Assembly: GCA_964019335.1 (NCBI GenBank)
Contig: OZ025714.1
Coordinates: 62,001-126,000, forward strand
Direction: 5' to 3'
Source of the DNA: Diplonema japonicum
Lineage: Eukaryota > Euglenozoa > Diplonemea > Diplonemida > Diplonemidae
DNA length: 64,000 nt
The position numbers were made by a program, and so were the translations under genes. Shown here piece by piece: positions 50,935-61,132 of the stretch. Each line of letters begins with the position of its first letter. Positions within the stretch are counted from its first letter, which is position 1. The notes beneath the pieces are model-generated. The model was not told the DNA's origin. It did no database searches and was given only the letters and a program-made list of their open reading frames with translations.

Positions 50935-53415
50935 CTAGTCACCATCTTTAGACTTCGATGAGCCGGATGAACTGCTGGAGCTGGAGCTGCTGGATGAGCT
51001 ACTAGAAGAGCTACTGCTGCTGCTGCTACTGCTGGCTTGGGGTTCTTCTTGTTCTTCTTCAACCTCTGGTTTGTAGAAGTTCCATGTGAAGGACCTGTTC
51101 TGGTCATCCACCTTGACGACAGGCTTGCTGCCAGCAGCACGCACAACGACACCAGGCTGCCACTCCTCACGCTCCGTATCGCGTACCATCACTCTGTCCC
51201 CTGTCAAGAAGGTCACGATGTCCTTGCTTCTGGGAGACTTCACACGCACCTTCTTCTCGCTTCCGTGCTCATCTGCTACGACCTTCAGGGCATCCTTACT
51301 TTGTTGCTCCTTTTTGCCTTCCTCTTCTTTTTCCTCTGCCTGTTTACTTGTGTTCTCTTCGTCTTTTTCTTCTTTCGCTTCTTTTGTCTCCGTTTCTTCC
51401 TGTTCTTTTTGCTCCTTCTCTTTCCTTTCACTCTCTTCTTTAAGCTGGCGTGATGTTTCTTCTTCTTCTTCTTCCTTTTCCCTTCGCGCTTTTTCTTCTC
51501 TCTTCTTTGCCTCTTCTTCAGCTTGTTTTTCCTTCAGTTCCTTTTCTTCCTTCGCACGCTGCTCCGCCTGCTCGCGATCAAGTTTGTCTTGCTTTGCTTC
51601 TTCCTCCTCTTCTTCTCTTTCTTTTCGCTCCTTCTCGTTTCGTTCTTTTTCCTCTCTCTCCTTTGCTTCTTCGACTTGTTTTTTCTTCAGTTCTTCTTCC
51701 TTCGCCTGTTTGTCGGCATTCTCGCGTCGTGCTCTTTCACTTTCTTCTTCCAGCAAGCGTGCTTTTTCTTCTTGTTCTTTTCGCGCCTTTTCCTCCTCCT
51801 CTTCCTTTTCTTTGTTGAGCTGGCGTGACTTTTCTTCGGCTTCTTCTTTTTCCTTTTGTTTTTTCTCTTCTCTCTCCTTTGCCTCTTCTTCGGCATGTTT
51901 TTCCTTCAGTTCTTTTTCCTCCTTCGCCTGTTGTTCCGCCCTCTCACGGTCAAGCCTTTCCTGCCGTGCTTTTTTCTCCTCTTCTTCCCGTTCCTTCTGC
52001 TCCTTCTCTTTTCGCTCTCTCTCCTTTGCTTCTTTTTCTTCTTCTTCTTCGGCTTGTTTTTTCTTCAATTCCTCCTCTTTCTTAAGCTGTTCCTCCTCTT
52101 TTTTTGAAGCTGCTTCTGCTTCTTCCTGTGAAACTGCGAGGAGCTCCCGTTGCACCTTCTCCTTGCGAGCTTGGTCAAGCGATGCTTCGGGGCTTTCGGA
52201 GGGGGCGATTGTGAAGGAAGCCCCAGACGACTCGAGAGGTGTCGGGGGCAGGGTCATGGAAGCAAGGGAAGGCGTCACGTCCAGGTCGGGCTTCACCATA
52301 TGAGGAAAGGTGCCTTGCCAGTCTTGTTCGATCTGCCGTCGGATCGCAAGTTCACCATGTACTACGGCGTTCTCAACAGGAAGGGTGGGGATAGGCGCAG
52401 GGGTCATATGGATAGTGGTGTCGATGACGGAACGTTGCGGGGATGGGGTTACGTTCAACAGAGCTTGAGTAAGGTTCATGTTTTGCTGGTACAGTGCTTG
52501 GAATGTGTACGCGGTGTCGGTCTGCCCGAGCTGTTGTTCGAGAACGGACGCGCCCAGAGCCGATGCGGGGACCCGTCGGCGCAGAACCTCCTCTCGTTTG
52601 GACACAGCGCGCTCCCTTGCAAGAATGAACTCCTCCGTCTCCCGCAACTCGGCTTCTTTTTGAGCAAGCTCGCGACGCTCGTCGATCAGTGCAAGCTGTA
52701 TGTCGTTTTGTGTAACCGGAGAAGCCTGCTTCGACACGTCTGTTGATTCCTTTACCTTCTCGAATATTTCTATGGCTTGCTTGGCCATGGATGTGATCAG
52801 CTTTGAGTTCACATCAAGAACTGAAGCAGCGGCAAGATTGTGTATATATTCCAATACAACGCTCAGCTGTGCTACGGGGTCGCCTTTCGGAACGGTGGCG
52901 GGGAGGTCAGGTGTGGCTGGGATACGCATGAAATACTTCTTCCCAGGTGTTGCCGTTTTCGACGATAAGGAATAAGGGTATTTTGACAAACGGATATCGA
53001 ATGTTGTTTCACATATTTTGGTGGCATTCGCATCAATGAAGCCCAGCGAATGCAGAGCTGGTTCCGAGGTGATGTCCACCATGGTGATGGCGGTCCCAAG
53101 AAGACCGCCCAGCTCCTTTCCAACGGCCCTTGGTGTGTGCATGTCGATGTTGACCCGTATGGGTACCAGTCTTGAGACTTCGCCTTGAGGGATCTCCACC
53201 ATCATCTCTCGTTCAGACCGTTTCTTGCCTGACTTGACCACGATGGGAGATGCGCTGTTCGTTGCTATCTTGAAGCAGGGCCTTCCCGTTGGCCGTTCCG
53301 TCACAACCCATTTAACCTCTTTCAGTTTTATCTTTAGTATATACCCCTCTAGACACACGCCTTCAGAAACTTCATTATTACTGTGGAAGATGCTTTCTTC
53401 AGTTACGTGGGCCAT
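50935..53415 (-). CDS. Large charged coiled-coil protein with Tudor/SH3-like domain and poly-Ser tail
   Basis: The protein has 826 residues. Residues 1-170 form a folded N-terminal domain I do not recognise. A helical segment with EILARERAVSKREE-type heptads follows near 240-290. Residues about 440-690 are an extended Glu/Lys/Arg coil or single alpha helix that contains repeated blocks (REEKE, KKKQAEEE and similar). Near 730-780 lies a small beta domain, GDRVMVRDTEREEWQPGVVV followed by FTWNFYKPE, like Tudor/SH3-type modules. The protein ends in a run of about 24 Ser encoded by mixed codons. It is possibly cytoskeletal or nuclear. Confidence 0.75.
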   Translation of the reverse strand: MAHVTEESIFHSNNEVSEGVCLEGYILKIKLKEVKWVVTERPTGRPCFKIATNSASPIVVKSGKKRSEREMMVEIPQGEVSRLVPIRVNIDMHTPRAVGKELGGLLGTAITMVDITSEPALHSLGFIDANATKICETTFDIRLSKYPYSLSSKTATPGKKYFMRIPATPDLPATVPKGDPVAQLSVVLEYIHNLAAASVLDVNSKLITSMAKQAIEIFEKVKESTDVSKQASPVTQNDIQLALIDERRELAQKEAELRETEEFILARERAVSKREEVLRRRVPASALGASVLEQQLGQTDTAYTFQALYQQNMNLTQALLNVTPSPQRSVIDTTIHMTPAPIPTLPVENAVVHGELAIRRQIEQDWQGTFPHMVKPDLDVTPSLASMTLPPTPLESSGASFTIAPSESPEASLDQARKEKVQRELLAVSQEEAEAASKKEEEQLKKEEELKKKQAEEEEEKEAKERERKEKEQKEREEEEKKARQERLDRERAEQQAKEEKELKEKHAEEEAKEREEKKQKEKEEAEEKSRQLNKEKEEEEEKARKEQEEKARLLEEESERARRENADKQAKEEELKKKQVEEAKEREEKERNEKERKEREEEEEEAKQDKLDREQAEQRAKEEKELKEKQAEEEAKKREEKARREKEEEEEETSRQLKEESERKEKEQKEQEETETKEAKEEKDEENTSKQAEEKEEEGKKEQQSKDALKVVADEHGSEKKVRVKSPRSKDIVTFLTGDRVMVRDTEREEWQPGVVVRAAGSKPVVKVDDQNRSFTWNFYKPEVEEEQEEPQASSSSSSSSSSSSSSSSSSSSSSSGSSKSKDGD

Positions 53416-53419
53416 TTAT

Positions 53420-54105
53420 TTTCTTTTTTTTTTTCTTTTTTCCCCGCTCCTCCCCCTCCCCCCTCTCTTGTGTTGTAATAACTTTTTTTTTTCTTTTGAT
53501 CGGGTTTTCAAAAAAAAAAATACAAAAAGGAATCAAGAAAAAAAAAAATAAAAAATGGAAAAAAAAAAGTGTTGGATTTTTTTTTTTTTTTCTTTCTTTT
53601 TTTCCCGGTTTATTTTAGGTACTTGGGGCGGATGGGGGAAACATAGAGACAGCAGAAAAGTACATTGAAGGGGATAGAGAGTTAAAGGGAAAACCGAATG
53701 TCCGCTAAGTAAAACTTTACATAGAGGTTGTTACAATAAGAAATAAGGGCGGATGAAGGGGGGAGGGGAAGGCGCGAAAATGTATTGCCTTTCTTTTTTA
53801 CTTTGCTGCTTGATTTCTTTTTTCCTGTTCTCCCGGAGTTTTAAAAAAAAAAGAAAGAAAGAAAAAAAAAAGGAGAGAAAAACACTGATAAGTTGTTAAC
53901 TTCTTCCTGTTCTCACCCCCCCCCCCCCCCCCCACCCCCCTGTTTGTCTCAAACAACAACAACAAAAAACAAAAACACTTTTTTTTTTGATTGAAAAACT
54001 TTTTTCCCTTGAAATTCTTAACCTATCTCAATGCCTGCTGGTGCTTGAAACGCGTCTCCCTTCATTATGAAGCTGTGGTTTTTTTTTTTTTTTTTTCTTT
54101 TCCAA
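53420..54105. other. Homopolymer-rich spacer
   Basis: This contains a T-run near 53578-53590, a C-run near 53918-53932 and A-rich stretches. No gene is supported. Confidence 0.5.
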
Positions 54106-54108
54106 ACT

Positions 54109-56817
54109 TCATACCTCTAAATGCACTTCGTTTTTCTGAGCATATTTCCTTACCTGAGGTGTCCTATGAGGGGATGCCCAGAGCCCGGAGGACTGCTTGA
54201 CCTGGTGGAACGCAGGGCCACCTTTCTTCGGAGCTTTGAAGGGTTTCGCTACGGTTTGCTGCAACGGCGTACACGGCGCCGGTTCCCCCGTCAGCCTGAA
54301 GTGCAGCATGTCCATCCACGAATAGAGGGCAGTGACGATGGTCTTGTCACGTTCTTGAGGCACAACCTGCTCTGCCGCTTCTAAAATCCTCCGCCGGGCC
54401 ACTCCAGTAACCTGCATTTCGGTCAGAGACTCTTCCGTAAGAAGAGATATACCCTTCATGTCCTTCACACCGTGGGCCTGAAGGAGGTGTATATACTTTG
54501 ATAAGTTCAAGTCACTCATCCATGCTGTCATTGTGTCAAGAGAGCCTTCTAATTCAGGAATGGTCTTTATGAATTCGCTGAGTATCTGGCATCCTTCAGA
54601 AACACAGGATATCAGCGCCTCCCTCTCCACGGACCATTGTGCTTCTACTTCGGTTTTGTATGCAGCGATCACTGCCTTGGAGTCTTTTGTTTCCTCCTTC
54701 ACCTTTTCCAGTTCCATCTCCACTGCTTCTTTCTTTTCTTGCATTCTCCCTAGTTCTCTGACGGTTGTTGCTTCCTCGGTCTTGAGAAGCATTTTGAGCT
54801 CGTCCTTCTCAGTCTCCAGGTCCATGATGTCTCTCCTTAAGTTCATTTCGACACCTTTTGCCGACACCACTGTGTCTTCCATCTCGTCAGCGAGCGAGCT
54901 GTTTGTTTTCTTCAGTTCCCGCATCATCTCAGCGTTCTTGTAAGCCATTGACGCCTTCTCATCCTCCGCTTGTTTTAACAGTTTTTTCAGTTCTGCGATT
55001 TCCCTGATGTATTCATCTTTGTTCAGCTGTATGTCATCCGCCGCCAGTCTTCTGTCCAGTTTCATGTGTTCTATTTCGTTTCTGATGCTCTCTGCTGCCT
55101 GTCTGTGCTGGTCTGCCGCCTGCTGCGCGAGCCTGAGGTCGTTCATCAGCTGCGTGTTGTCCATCAACAGCATCTTGCGATCCTGCGCTGCGTTCCTCCT
55201 TGCTGCCTCTGCCCTCTCCTCCTCCAAACCCTTTTCGCGTGTCAGCTTCTCGTTCGCAAGTTTCAAGGATTCGATGGCTGCCTCTTTTGCTGTTATCTCA
55301 TTCACATAGCCCTCCAACGTCTTCTCAAGCTGCCTGTTGTCAGCCATGAGCTGCCTGTTCTGTATCTCTGCCACCGCGTACTGGTCGACCGCCTGCTGTT
55401 GACCTTTCGTGGCGGCGACAACCAGCATCTTCGCGCTGTCCTCCACGCGTCTCTTCTCTGCTTGCGTTCGCTCTTTCTGCAGCTTCTCGTACTCAGCAAG
55501 CTGCCGCAGTTCAGACGTCTGCAAGATGCTGTTCTCTAGGTTCTCCATCTCTGCCTGCCGCTGCTCCAGCTCCCTCAGCTGGGTGTTCAGCAGGTCAGAG
55601 GCCTCGATGTTAGCATGCGACGTGTCCAGCTCGTCTGCCGCAGACATCTTGCAAAGCTCGACACGCTGGCAGCTCACGTGCAGGCCGTGGACGATGCTGT
55701 TGACCCATACCCGGTTGGTGATGTTGCGCGCTTTTTCCAGTAGCTGCAAAAGCATCACAGTCTCCTCGAGGTCCTTGTTGGCCTGCGACACGGTCGCCAG
55801 TATCGTTGTGCAGCAGTTCCCGTTGAAGACCTCGCCCAGCATGTGGCAGCCGTGTGTCTCACGTGCGATCTGCGAGATGTCAGAAGGGCTGAGCTTGAAG
55901 CTAATGGACTGCTGTGACCCTGTGAGGCCGGAGATGACCTTGCCCAGGGCGTTCAGGGAGGTGGAGAGCTCGCCGGACGGGGCTGTAGGTTGCCCCATGT
56001 CCATGATGGTGACGGTGGAGGTGCGTGTGTTGGTGCCTTGCATGACGTGCGAGTGCGTGAGCGGCTCGTTGAGGTTGGTACGTGTGATCTCCATTTTGAA
56101 GACGGTCTGGTGGGTGCCGGGCTTGCTGGAGCGGATGGAGGCGGAGGCGATGGCATGGGCACAGTCGGTGGCACTGCTGATATCACGTTTGAGAACACCG
56201 ACGACCCAGGGGCCAGAGGTGGGCGACCACCGGACACGGGCGATATCAAAGGGGGCGGGGGACATTCCCATTTCGGGGGCGGAGACGAAGAGGTCTCTGA
56301 CGCGGTCGCCTTCAAGCTCGTACATGCTGAGCGTGAGCTTGAAGTGGTCGGAGTCCTCGATGAGGTGCTGGTAGACGCTGAGGCACATGCGGGTGAGGAG
56401 GCTGGCTGTCTGCTCGGGGCGGGTGTCCGTGTCCACGAGGAGGAGCGTAGTGTCGTAGCCACTCCTGATGGAGGGGAGGAGGGTGTGCGCTACTTCCTTG
56501 TGCACTGCTGAAATCTCGACGTCTGGCATAAAGCACTTGTCCACCTCACTGTGCTTGTCGGGAAGACCGTTGAACCCAGGCATGAATATCGTGGTCCCAT
56601 TGACGCCCAGCACACGCCCGTCGCCAGGAGTACTGCGCAGTCTAACTTGCACCTTCACCCCCTCAAACCTTTCCTCCGGCTTCCGCTTCTTCTCCGGCGA
56701 AGAAGACGTTACCTTCACATTCCTGCTCGACGCGGGCGATGGCTCCCCACCGCTGCCCTTCTTGCTTGTCTTTACGGTTTTCTTTTTAGTCTTTATCGGC
56801 TTAGGGGGGTCTTTCAT
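54109..56817 (-). CDS. Kinesin-fold pseudomotor with coiled coil and SAM domain
   Basis: The protein has 902 residues. After a basic N-terminus, residues about 50-390 align by eye with a kinesin motor: KVQVRLR at beta 1, the motor helix before GYDTTLLLVDT, SMYELEGDRVRDLF (normally EIYNE..RDLL), LSTSLNALGKVISGL (normally NKSLSALGNVI) and LLQLLEKARNI at the motor end. The P-loop GQTGSGKT is absent (VDTDTRPEQTAS instead), switch I SSRSH is replaced by GTHQTV, and switch II DLAGSE reads DMGQPT, so ATP binding and motility should be lost. Residues 400-760 form a long coiled coil. A SAM domain follows near 765-840 (MSDLNLSKYIHLLQAHGV). It is likely a structural microtubule-associated adaptor. Confidence 0.82.
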   Translation of the reverse strand: MKDPPKPIKTKKKTVKTSKKGSGGEPSPASSRNVKVTSSSPEKKRKPEERFEGVKVQVRLRSTPGDGRVLGVNGTTIFMPGFNGLPDKHSEVDKCFMPDVEISAVHKEVAHTLLPSIRSGYDTTLLLVDTDTRPEQTASLLTRMCLSVYQHLIEDSDHFKLTLSMYELEGDRVRDLFVSAPEMGMSPAPFDIARVRWSPTSGPWVVGVLKRDISSATDCAHAIASASIRSSKPGTHQTVFKMEITRTNLNEPLTHSHVMQGTNTRTSTVTIMDMGQPTAPSGELSTSLNALGKVISGLTGSQQSISFKLSPSDISQIARETHGCHMLGEVFNGNCCTTILATVSQANKDLEETVMLLQLLEKARNITNRVWVNSIVHGLHVSCQRVELCKMSAADELDTSHANIEASDLLNTQLRELEQRQAEMENLENSILQTSELRQLAEYEKLQKERTQAEKRRVEDSAKMLVVAATKGQQQAVDQYAVAEIQNRQLMADNRQLEKTLEGYVNEITAKEAAIESLKLANEKLTREKGLEEERAEAARRNAAQDRKMLLMDNTQLMNDLRLAQQAADQHRQAAESIRNEIEHMKLDRRLAADDIQLNKDEYIREIAELKKLLKQAEDEKASMAYKNAEMMRELKKTNSSLADEMEDTVVSAKGVEMNLRRDIMDLETEKDELKMLLKTEEATTVRELGRMQEKKEAVEMELEKVKEETKDSKAVIAAYKTEVEAQWSVEREALISCVSEGCQILSEFIKTIPELEGSLDTMTAWMSDLNLSKYIHLLQAHGVKDMKGISLLTEESLTEMQVTGVARRRILEAAEQVVPQERDKTIVTALYSWMDMLHFRLTGEPAPCTPLQQTVAKPFKAPKKGGPAFHQVKQSSGLWASPHRTPQVRKYAQKNEVHLEV

Positions 56818-56869
56818 TCTTTGCCCCTGCCTCTCTGATTATGTGTGGGGTTTTGAGCGGGAATAAAAA

Positions 56870-57095
56870 AAAAAAAAAAAAGCAAGGAATAAAAAAAAAA
56901 AAAAAGAATCCGTGTAATTCAAAAAAAAAAAGAAAAAAAAAACAAAGAGGGGAATTAACAAAACAATTAATCTTTTTTTTTTCTTTTTAAAACGTGTAGT
57001 CGTTGTTGTTGTTGTTGTTGTTGTTTTTTTTTTTTAATTTTGTCGTTTCTAAAGCAGAAAGGGAAACAGTGTAACAGTATTCTTTTTTACTTTAC
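56870..57095. other. Short spacer with A, T and GTT repeats
   Basis: A-runs, a GTTGTT trinucleotide stretch (about 57001-57024) and T-runs occur; no gene. Confidence 0.6.
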
Positions 57096-57099
57096 TTCA

Positions 57100-57327
57100 T
57101 TAGTTCGGAAACGCGGAAGGGCAGAAAGCCTTCGCCGCAGTTGCGCTGAGCTCACCAACATGTTTCTTCTGACCACACACTAAGGTTGGGTACGCATTAA
57201 CCTTGAGGGAGGCAGGGGCGGAGTCAGCATCATGGAATTCGTAGTTTGCTCCAGCTGCCGAAAGCAACTTCTTCTCTGCTTGGCAGTGGCCACACCATTC
57301 CTTGCCGTAGACCTGCAGCTTACCCAT
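57100..57327 (-). CDS. Small thioredoxin-fold protein with CGHC motif
   Basis: The ATG at 57327 gives 75 residues, shorter than thioredoxin and close to a minimal glutaredoxin. The active site is EWCGHCQAEKKLL, with a PDI-type CGHC, and the cis-Pro loop is AYPTLVCG. It should act as a thiol-disulfide oxidoreductase. No signal peptide or ER retention motif is present, so cytosol is likely despite the CGHC. A TTTAACAG acceptor lies 8 nt upstream of the ATG; the frame before it is low complexity. Confidence 0.85.
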   Translation of the reverse strand: MGKLQVYGKEWCGHCQAEKKLLSAAGANYEFHDADSAPASLKVNAYPTLVCGQKKHVGELSATAAKAFCPSAFPN

Positions 57328-57894
57328 ATTCTTTTCTGTTAAATTCAGGAACCTAAGAGGGGGAATTCTTTTTTTTTTTTCTTTCCAAACCTCCATAGAC
57401 TGTACTTTCCGAATACGGTAGTCAATAAAGAAAAAAAGCGGGGTGGGAGGGGGGGTGAAAAGGGGGGAAGGAAGACACATACATACACTACTTTGAGCGG
57501 AAATGGGGGGGGGGGGGGGGATATATATGAGTTAAAGGAAGTCTTGTTCTCATCCTCTACCTGTTCCCCCCTTTTTTTTCAGCAGCGGTTGCCGGCCTTC
57601 TCCCCAAAAAAGAGCGGGGAGTGAAGGGGAAGAAGAAGAAAGAAAAAAAAAGCCCTTTTTGTTTTTCTTTTTATATTTTTCTTTTTTTTTTACTAATAAA
57701 GCGTGGAAAGTTTACGGTACTTTTCTTTTTTTTTTCTTGCAGAGGAAAAAAAAAAAAAAAGGCGGGTGGGGGTGAAAGGGGTTTTTTTGGAATCTTTTCA
57801 TCCATTTTTTCTTCGCAGTGGATGGGGTAGGGATGGGGGGGGGGGGGGGGTCTTCTTCCTTTTATTCCTTAAACACTGTCATTCCCCCCCCCCC

Positions 57895-59645
57895 CTACTT
57901 CTGGAAAGCAGATCGAATATCCTGTGTGCGTTGTGTATTTCCCCTTTCCCTCCATACCTTGATAAGGTGTCTAATCTGCTGCTTGTCAAGTTCTCTTGCA
58001 AAACCTTTACCATCCCAGCCGTACTGGCTCAGCACCTTGGACAGCACGGGACCGCTGCTCGATTGCACCCCACTGTGGATTGTGGCCAACAGTGCGTCTG
58101 CGCTAGAGGTTAACGTAGCTGATCTGTGCTCGTCAGCAAGGTTAGAAAGCATTTCGAGGAGCAGATCGCACTCAGCGGGAAGCTGTGTGCTTGAGGACTC
58201 GAACTCAGCATCTTCTTCCGCGTCCTGGAAGGGGGGGGGGGGGGGGGGTTATTTCCCTAAAAAAAAAGAGAAAAAAAAAACCTGAGGGTTCAGCGTCCCT
58301 TCGTAACCAGTTCTGGGCTCATGCTTTTCGGTATCCTCTTGAAGAGCTCCAGGTCGGAGACGTGCCTTTTTTTATTTTTATTTTATTTTGGAAAGAAAAA
58401 AATAAAAAATAATAAAAATACCCTCAAGTGCCTTGGTATCGTGTGGGGGTTCGCCTTGTGAAACTCGATCGTTTCATTGTAAAGCGCGCTCTTAACCGCC
58501 TCCATGTTGGTCAGGTTCTCGTCAGTGAAGTCGAAGACCGGGACGTCCGAGGTTTCCTCGTCATCCTCATCGTGAAGCGCACTGAGGAACGGATGACACA
58601 ACGCCTATTTAATTTTTTTTTTCCCCCCCTTCTCTTTTTTTTTTTTTTTAAAAAAATCAAAAAGGCAAACCTCCTCAACTGTGATCCGCTTCTCCGGGTT
58701 AAAGATAAGCAATTTATCGAGCAGGTCGATGGCCTCGCTTCCCTGCGGTTCGTTAGACACACGAGAGAAGATCGACACCCAGTCTGCTCTAGTTCGCTGC
58801 CCCTTCTTACACTCCGGTCCAATGTATCTCTCCTTAACATATCGGCGTGCAGCCTGGGACCCGGAAGGAATATCCTCCAATGAAGGACTCCCCACAAGCT
58901 CGATAATCTTATCTAATTGGAAGATTCGATCGGCGCCTCGGAATAAGGGTTTCGACCCGAACATCTCAGCAAGAATGCACCCAATACCCCAGATGTCAAC
59001 TGCCTCGTTATAGATCTTCGACTCCATGACGAGCTCCGGTGCCCGGTACCACCTCATCGTTACGTAGTCGGTCATGTAAGGATCGTCGTCTTTCGGTTCC
59101 TCTCGTGCGAGACCGAAATCGCAGATTTTGATATCGAGATCAGCGTAGGAAACCAAGATATTGGCAGGAGTGATGTCTCGGTGGATCACACCTGCTGCCT
59201 TCATCGTCTTCAGTGCGTGAAGCATCTGATACAACATATACTGTATCTGAGCAAGGGACAGTTGTTGTCCGGACTTGAAAACCGACTTAAGGTCCGACTC
59301 TGCCAGCTCCATTATGATCCAAAATTCGTTGAAGTCCGCGGTGTTCGGTGTGATGAGGTTCTCCAGCCCGATGATGTTCTCTGCCCTGTGCTCCCCGACC
59401 ACGTTCTTGTGGAAGTGTGCGAGCAGCTTCACCTCTCTCAGAATTCTTTTTGCGAGCCTTGTGTCTTTGAAGATCACCTTGCTGATCTTTTTGATGGCCA
59501 CCGGTTCACCACTGGTCAGATCGACACCCTTCATAACCACCCCGTACGACCCTGCTCCTATTATCTTGTTCAATTTGTATCGCGGGTCCAACGCGTGCAG
59601 CTCTTCTTGAAGAACCACCACATCCGCCCCTTTTCCAGCTGACAT
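57895..59645 (-). CDS. MAP kinase with TDY activation motif and altered catalytic loop
   Basis: Exons are 59645-58671, 58604-58422, 58365-58282, 58224-57958 and, if a 36-nt intron is spliced, 57921-57895; the product has 511 residues. The glycine loop is GAGSYGVV, the Lys is in VAIKKISK, the DFG is in CDFGLAREE, and the activation motif is YMTDYVTMRWYRAPE. The CMGC insert and C-lobe are canonical, and exon 2 restores RITVEEALCHPFL. The catalytic loop reads HRDITPANIL, with Thr in place of the Lys normally found in HRDLKPxN. A C-terminal extension of about 130 residues, encoded by exons 3-5, follows the docking region. It is a signalling kinase; activity may be altered by the Lys change. Confidence 0.9.
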
Positions 59646-59761
59646 TTTTTTTTTTTTTTTCTTCTTTTTTTTCTTTCCCTCCTCCTTCCCCTCTTTCAGT
59701 GTTTTTTTTTTTTTTTTTTTCTTTTTTTTTTTTTCTTTTGGAAAAATGGTGCAAAGTCAAA

Positions 59762-60727
59762 TCACCCCACCCGAAGCCTCTCTGCGTCTCTTCCCCACCA
59801 AGGCGGGCCGGAGGGACCATCTTCCGGGTTTGCGGAAAACGAAGCCATCTTTTGCGTGTAAAAATCGTCGAACCCGCTCGGTTCAATCCCCGCTGTTTTT
59901 AAAAGGTCGAAAATCGACCCTGGGTAAGGGGGGGGCACCTTAACCGCCGCCTGTGTAAACGCGTCCAGAAACAGAACCCACTGCGTAACTTCATCAGGGT
60001 CGGCAGTTCCATGGTGAAGACGGAACTCCAGCCGCCTGGAAAAATCTCCCTTTTTTGTTCCGGCCAAATGGGTGAGGTTCAGTTTGTGATATCTCCTGGA
60101 CCCTGGTACAGAAGTAAGCGGTGGTGTGGCCATTTCGATGAACGTATCGAGAGACAGCATGATATCAACGCTGAGAAGGTGCTCTTCAGCGGCAGATGAA
60201 ATGGAGTTTGATCGGGCATAGCGAGACTTATCCTCTCTGCGGTACATTGGTACTATTTTGTCAAAGAAGGAAGCTTCGTACGTGTGGAAGGCGACCACGA
60301 TTCTTGCTATTTCAGAGTTTTCAAAATCCGTGCAGGAGAGGTGGACGTGATAGCCGCAGTGCTCGGAGCTCCCTGTGCCGGGGAGTTGTTGCAGCTTTTC
60401 TGTGAAGCTTCGGAGCTCCCTCACGCCGTTGGTGCCTTGCAGCACCTTTGAAACAATTTCGACGCCACATCCCGCCCCACCCCCCATCGTGGTGCTGTCC
60501 TCTGTGACCGTCCATTCTTTGTAAATATCGTCTTGCGCCTTGACCATACTCCGGAGAATTTTCAATTCAGGGAATATTTTTCTCAGTTTCCCTGCGCCGA
60601 GCCCAAATTTATCCATGGCAAAGTGTGATATGACCGGTGCTGAACCGATTTGTGAATCATGGTTGTCGGATAGCACCAGTTCGAGTTCCACTCCGAAACG
60701 CCTTCCAGGGGTGAATTCGTGCATCAT
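59762..60727 (-). CDS. Amidoligase-family protein (Amidoligase_2-like)
   Basis: The start at 60727 gives 321 residues; a CCCCCAG acceptor behind a C-run lies about 33 nt upstream, and earlier codons in frame are the pyrimidine tract. The order of motifs is that of the amidoligase family: FGVELELVLS, then WTVTEDSTT, GVEIVSKVLQG, CGYHVHLSC and EFRLHHGTADPDEVTQWVLF. These have a glutamine-synthetase-like fold and form amide or peptide bonds with ATP; in bacteria and fungi they often sit in peptide-modification clusters. The conserved Glu, His and Arg residues are present. No partner peptide is apparent here. The family call is good and the reaction is inferred. Confidence 0.82.
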   Translation of the reverse strand: MMHEFTPGRRFGVELELVLSDNHDSQIGSAPVISHFAMDKFGLGAGKLRKIFPELKILRSMVKAQDDIYKEWTVTEDSTTMGGGAGCGVEIVSKVLQGTNGVRELRSFTEKLQQLPGTGSSEHCGYHVHLSCTDFENSEIARIVVAFHTYEASFFDKIVPMYRREDKSRYARSNSISSAAEEHLLSVDIMLSLDTFIEMATPPLTSVPGSRRYHKLNLTHLAGTKKGDFSRRLEFRLHHGTADPDEVTQWVLFLDAFTQAAVKVPPPYPGSIFDLLKTAGIEPSGFDDFYTQKMASFSANPEDGPSGPPWWGRDAERLRVG

Positions 60728-60809
60728 GTTGTGATACGAATACCCATTACTGTAAACTGGGGGCGGGGGGGGGGAACGGGCTACAAAAAAAACTGAAGAA
60801 GACACGTTG

Positions 60810-60835
<26 letters not shown>

Positions 60836-60841
<6 letters not shown>

Positions 60842-61096
60842 CTTCAAGGACCGCAAGATGTTCACCCTCATCGTGAAGGTGTCCTTCTTCGGTCCGGTGA
60901 CGTCGCCGTTGGCGATCATTTTCTGCAACCTTTTGATCTCGGTATCCACCCATGCCTCGCCCTTGGCGATAACCTTCGGAAGGATCTTGGTGTAAAGCTT
61001 GGCTTCCTCAGGCTTTTTCAACGCCTCGGTAAGACCAAGTTCCAGAGCAAGAACAGAAGACGCTTTCCCCGCTACAAGTACATGAACCGACTTAGC

Positions 61097-61132
<36 letters not shown>

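Noticed and set aside
59868-59895. tRNA-like GGTTCAATCCCCGC
   Set aside because: It is part of the amidoligase coding frame; no cloverleaf fits.
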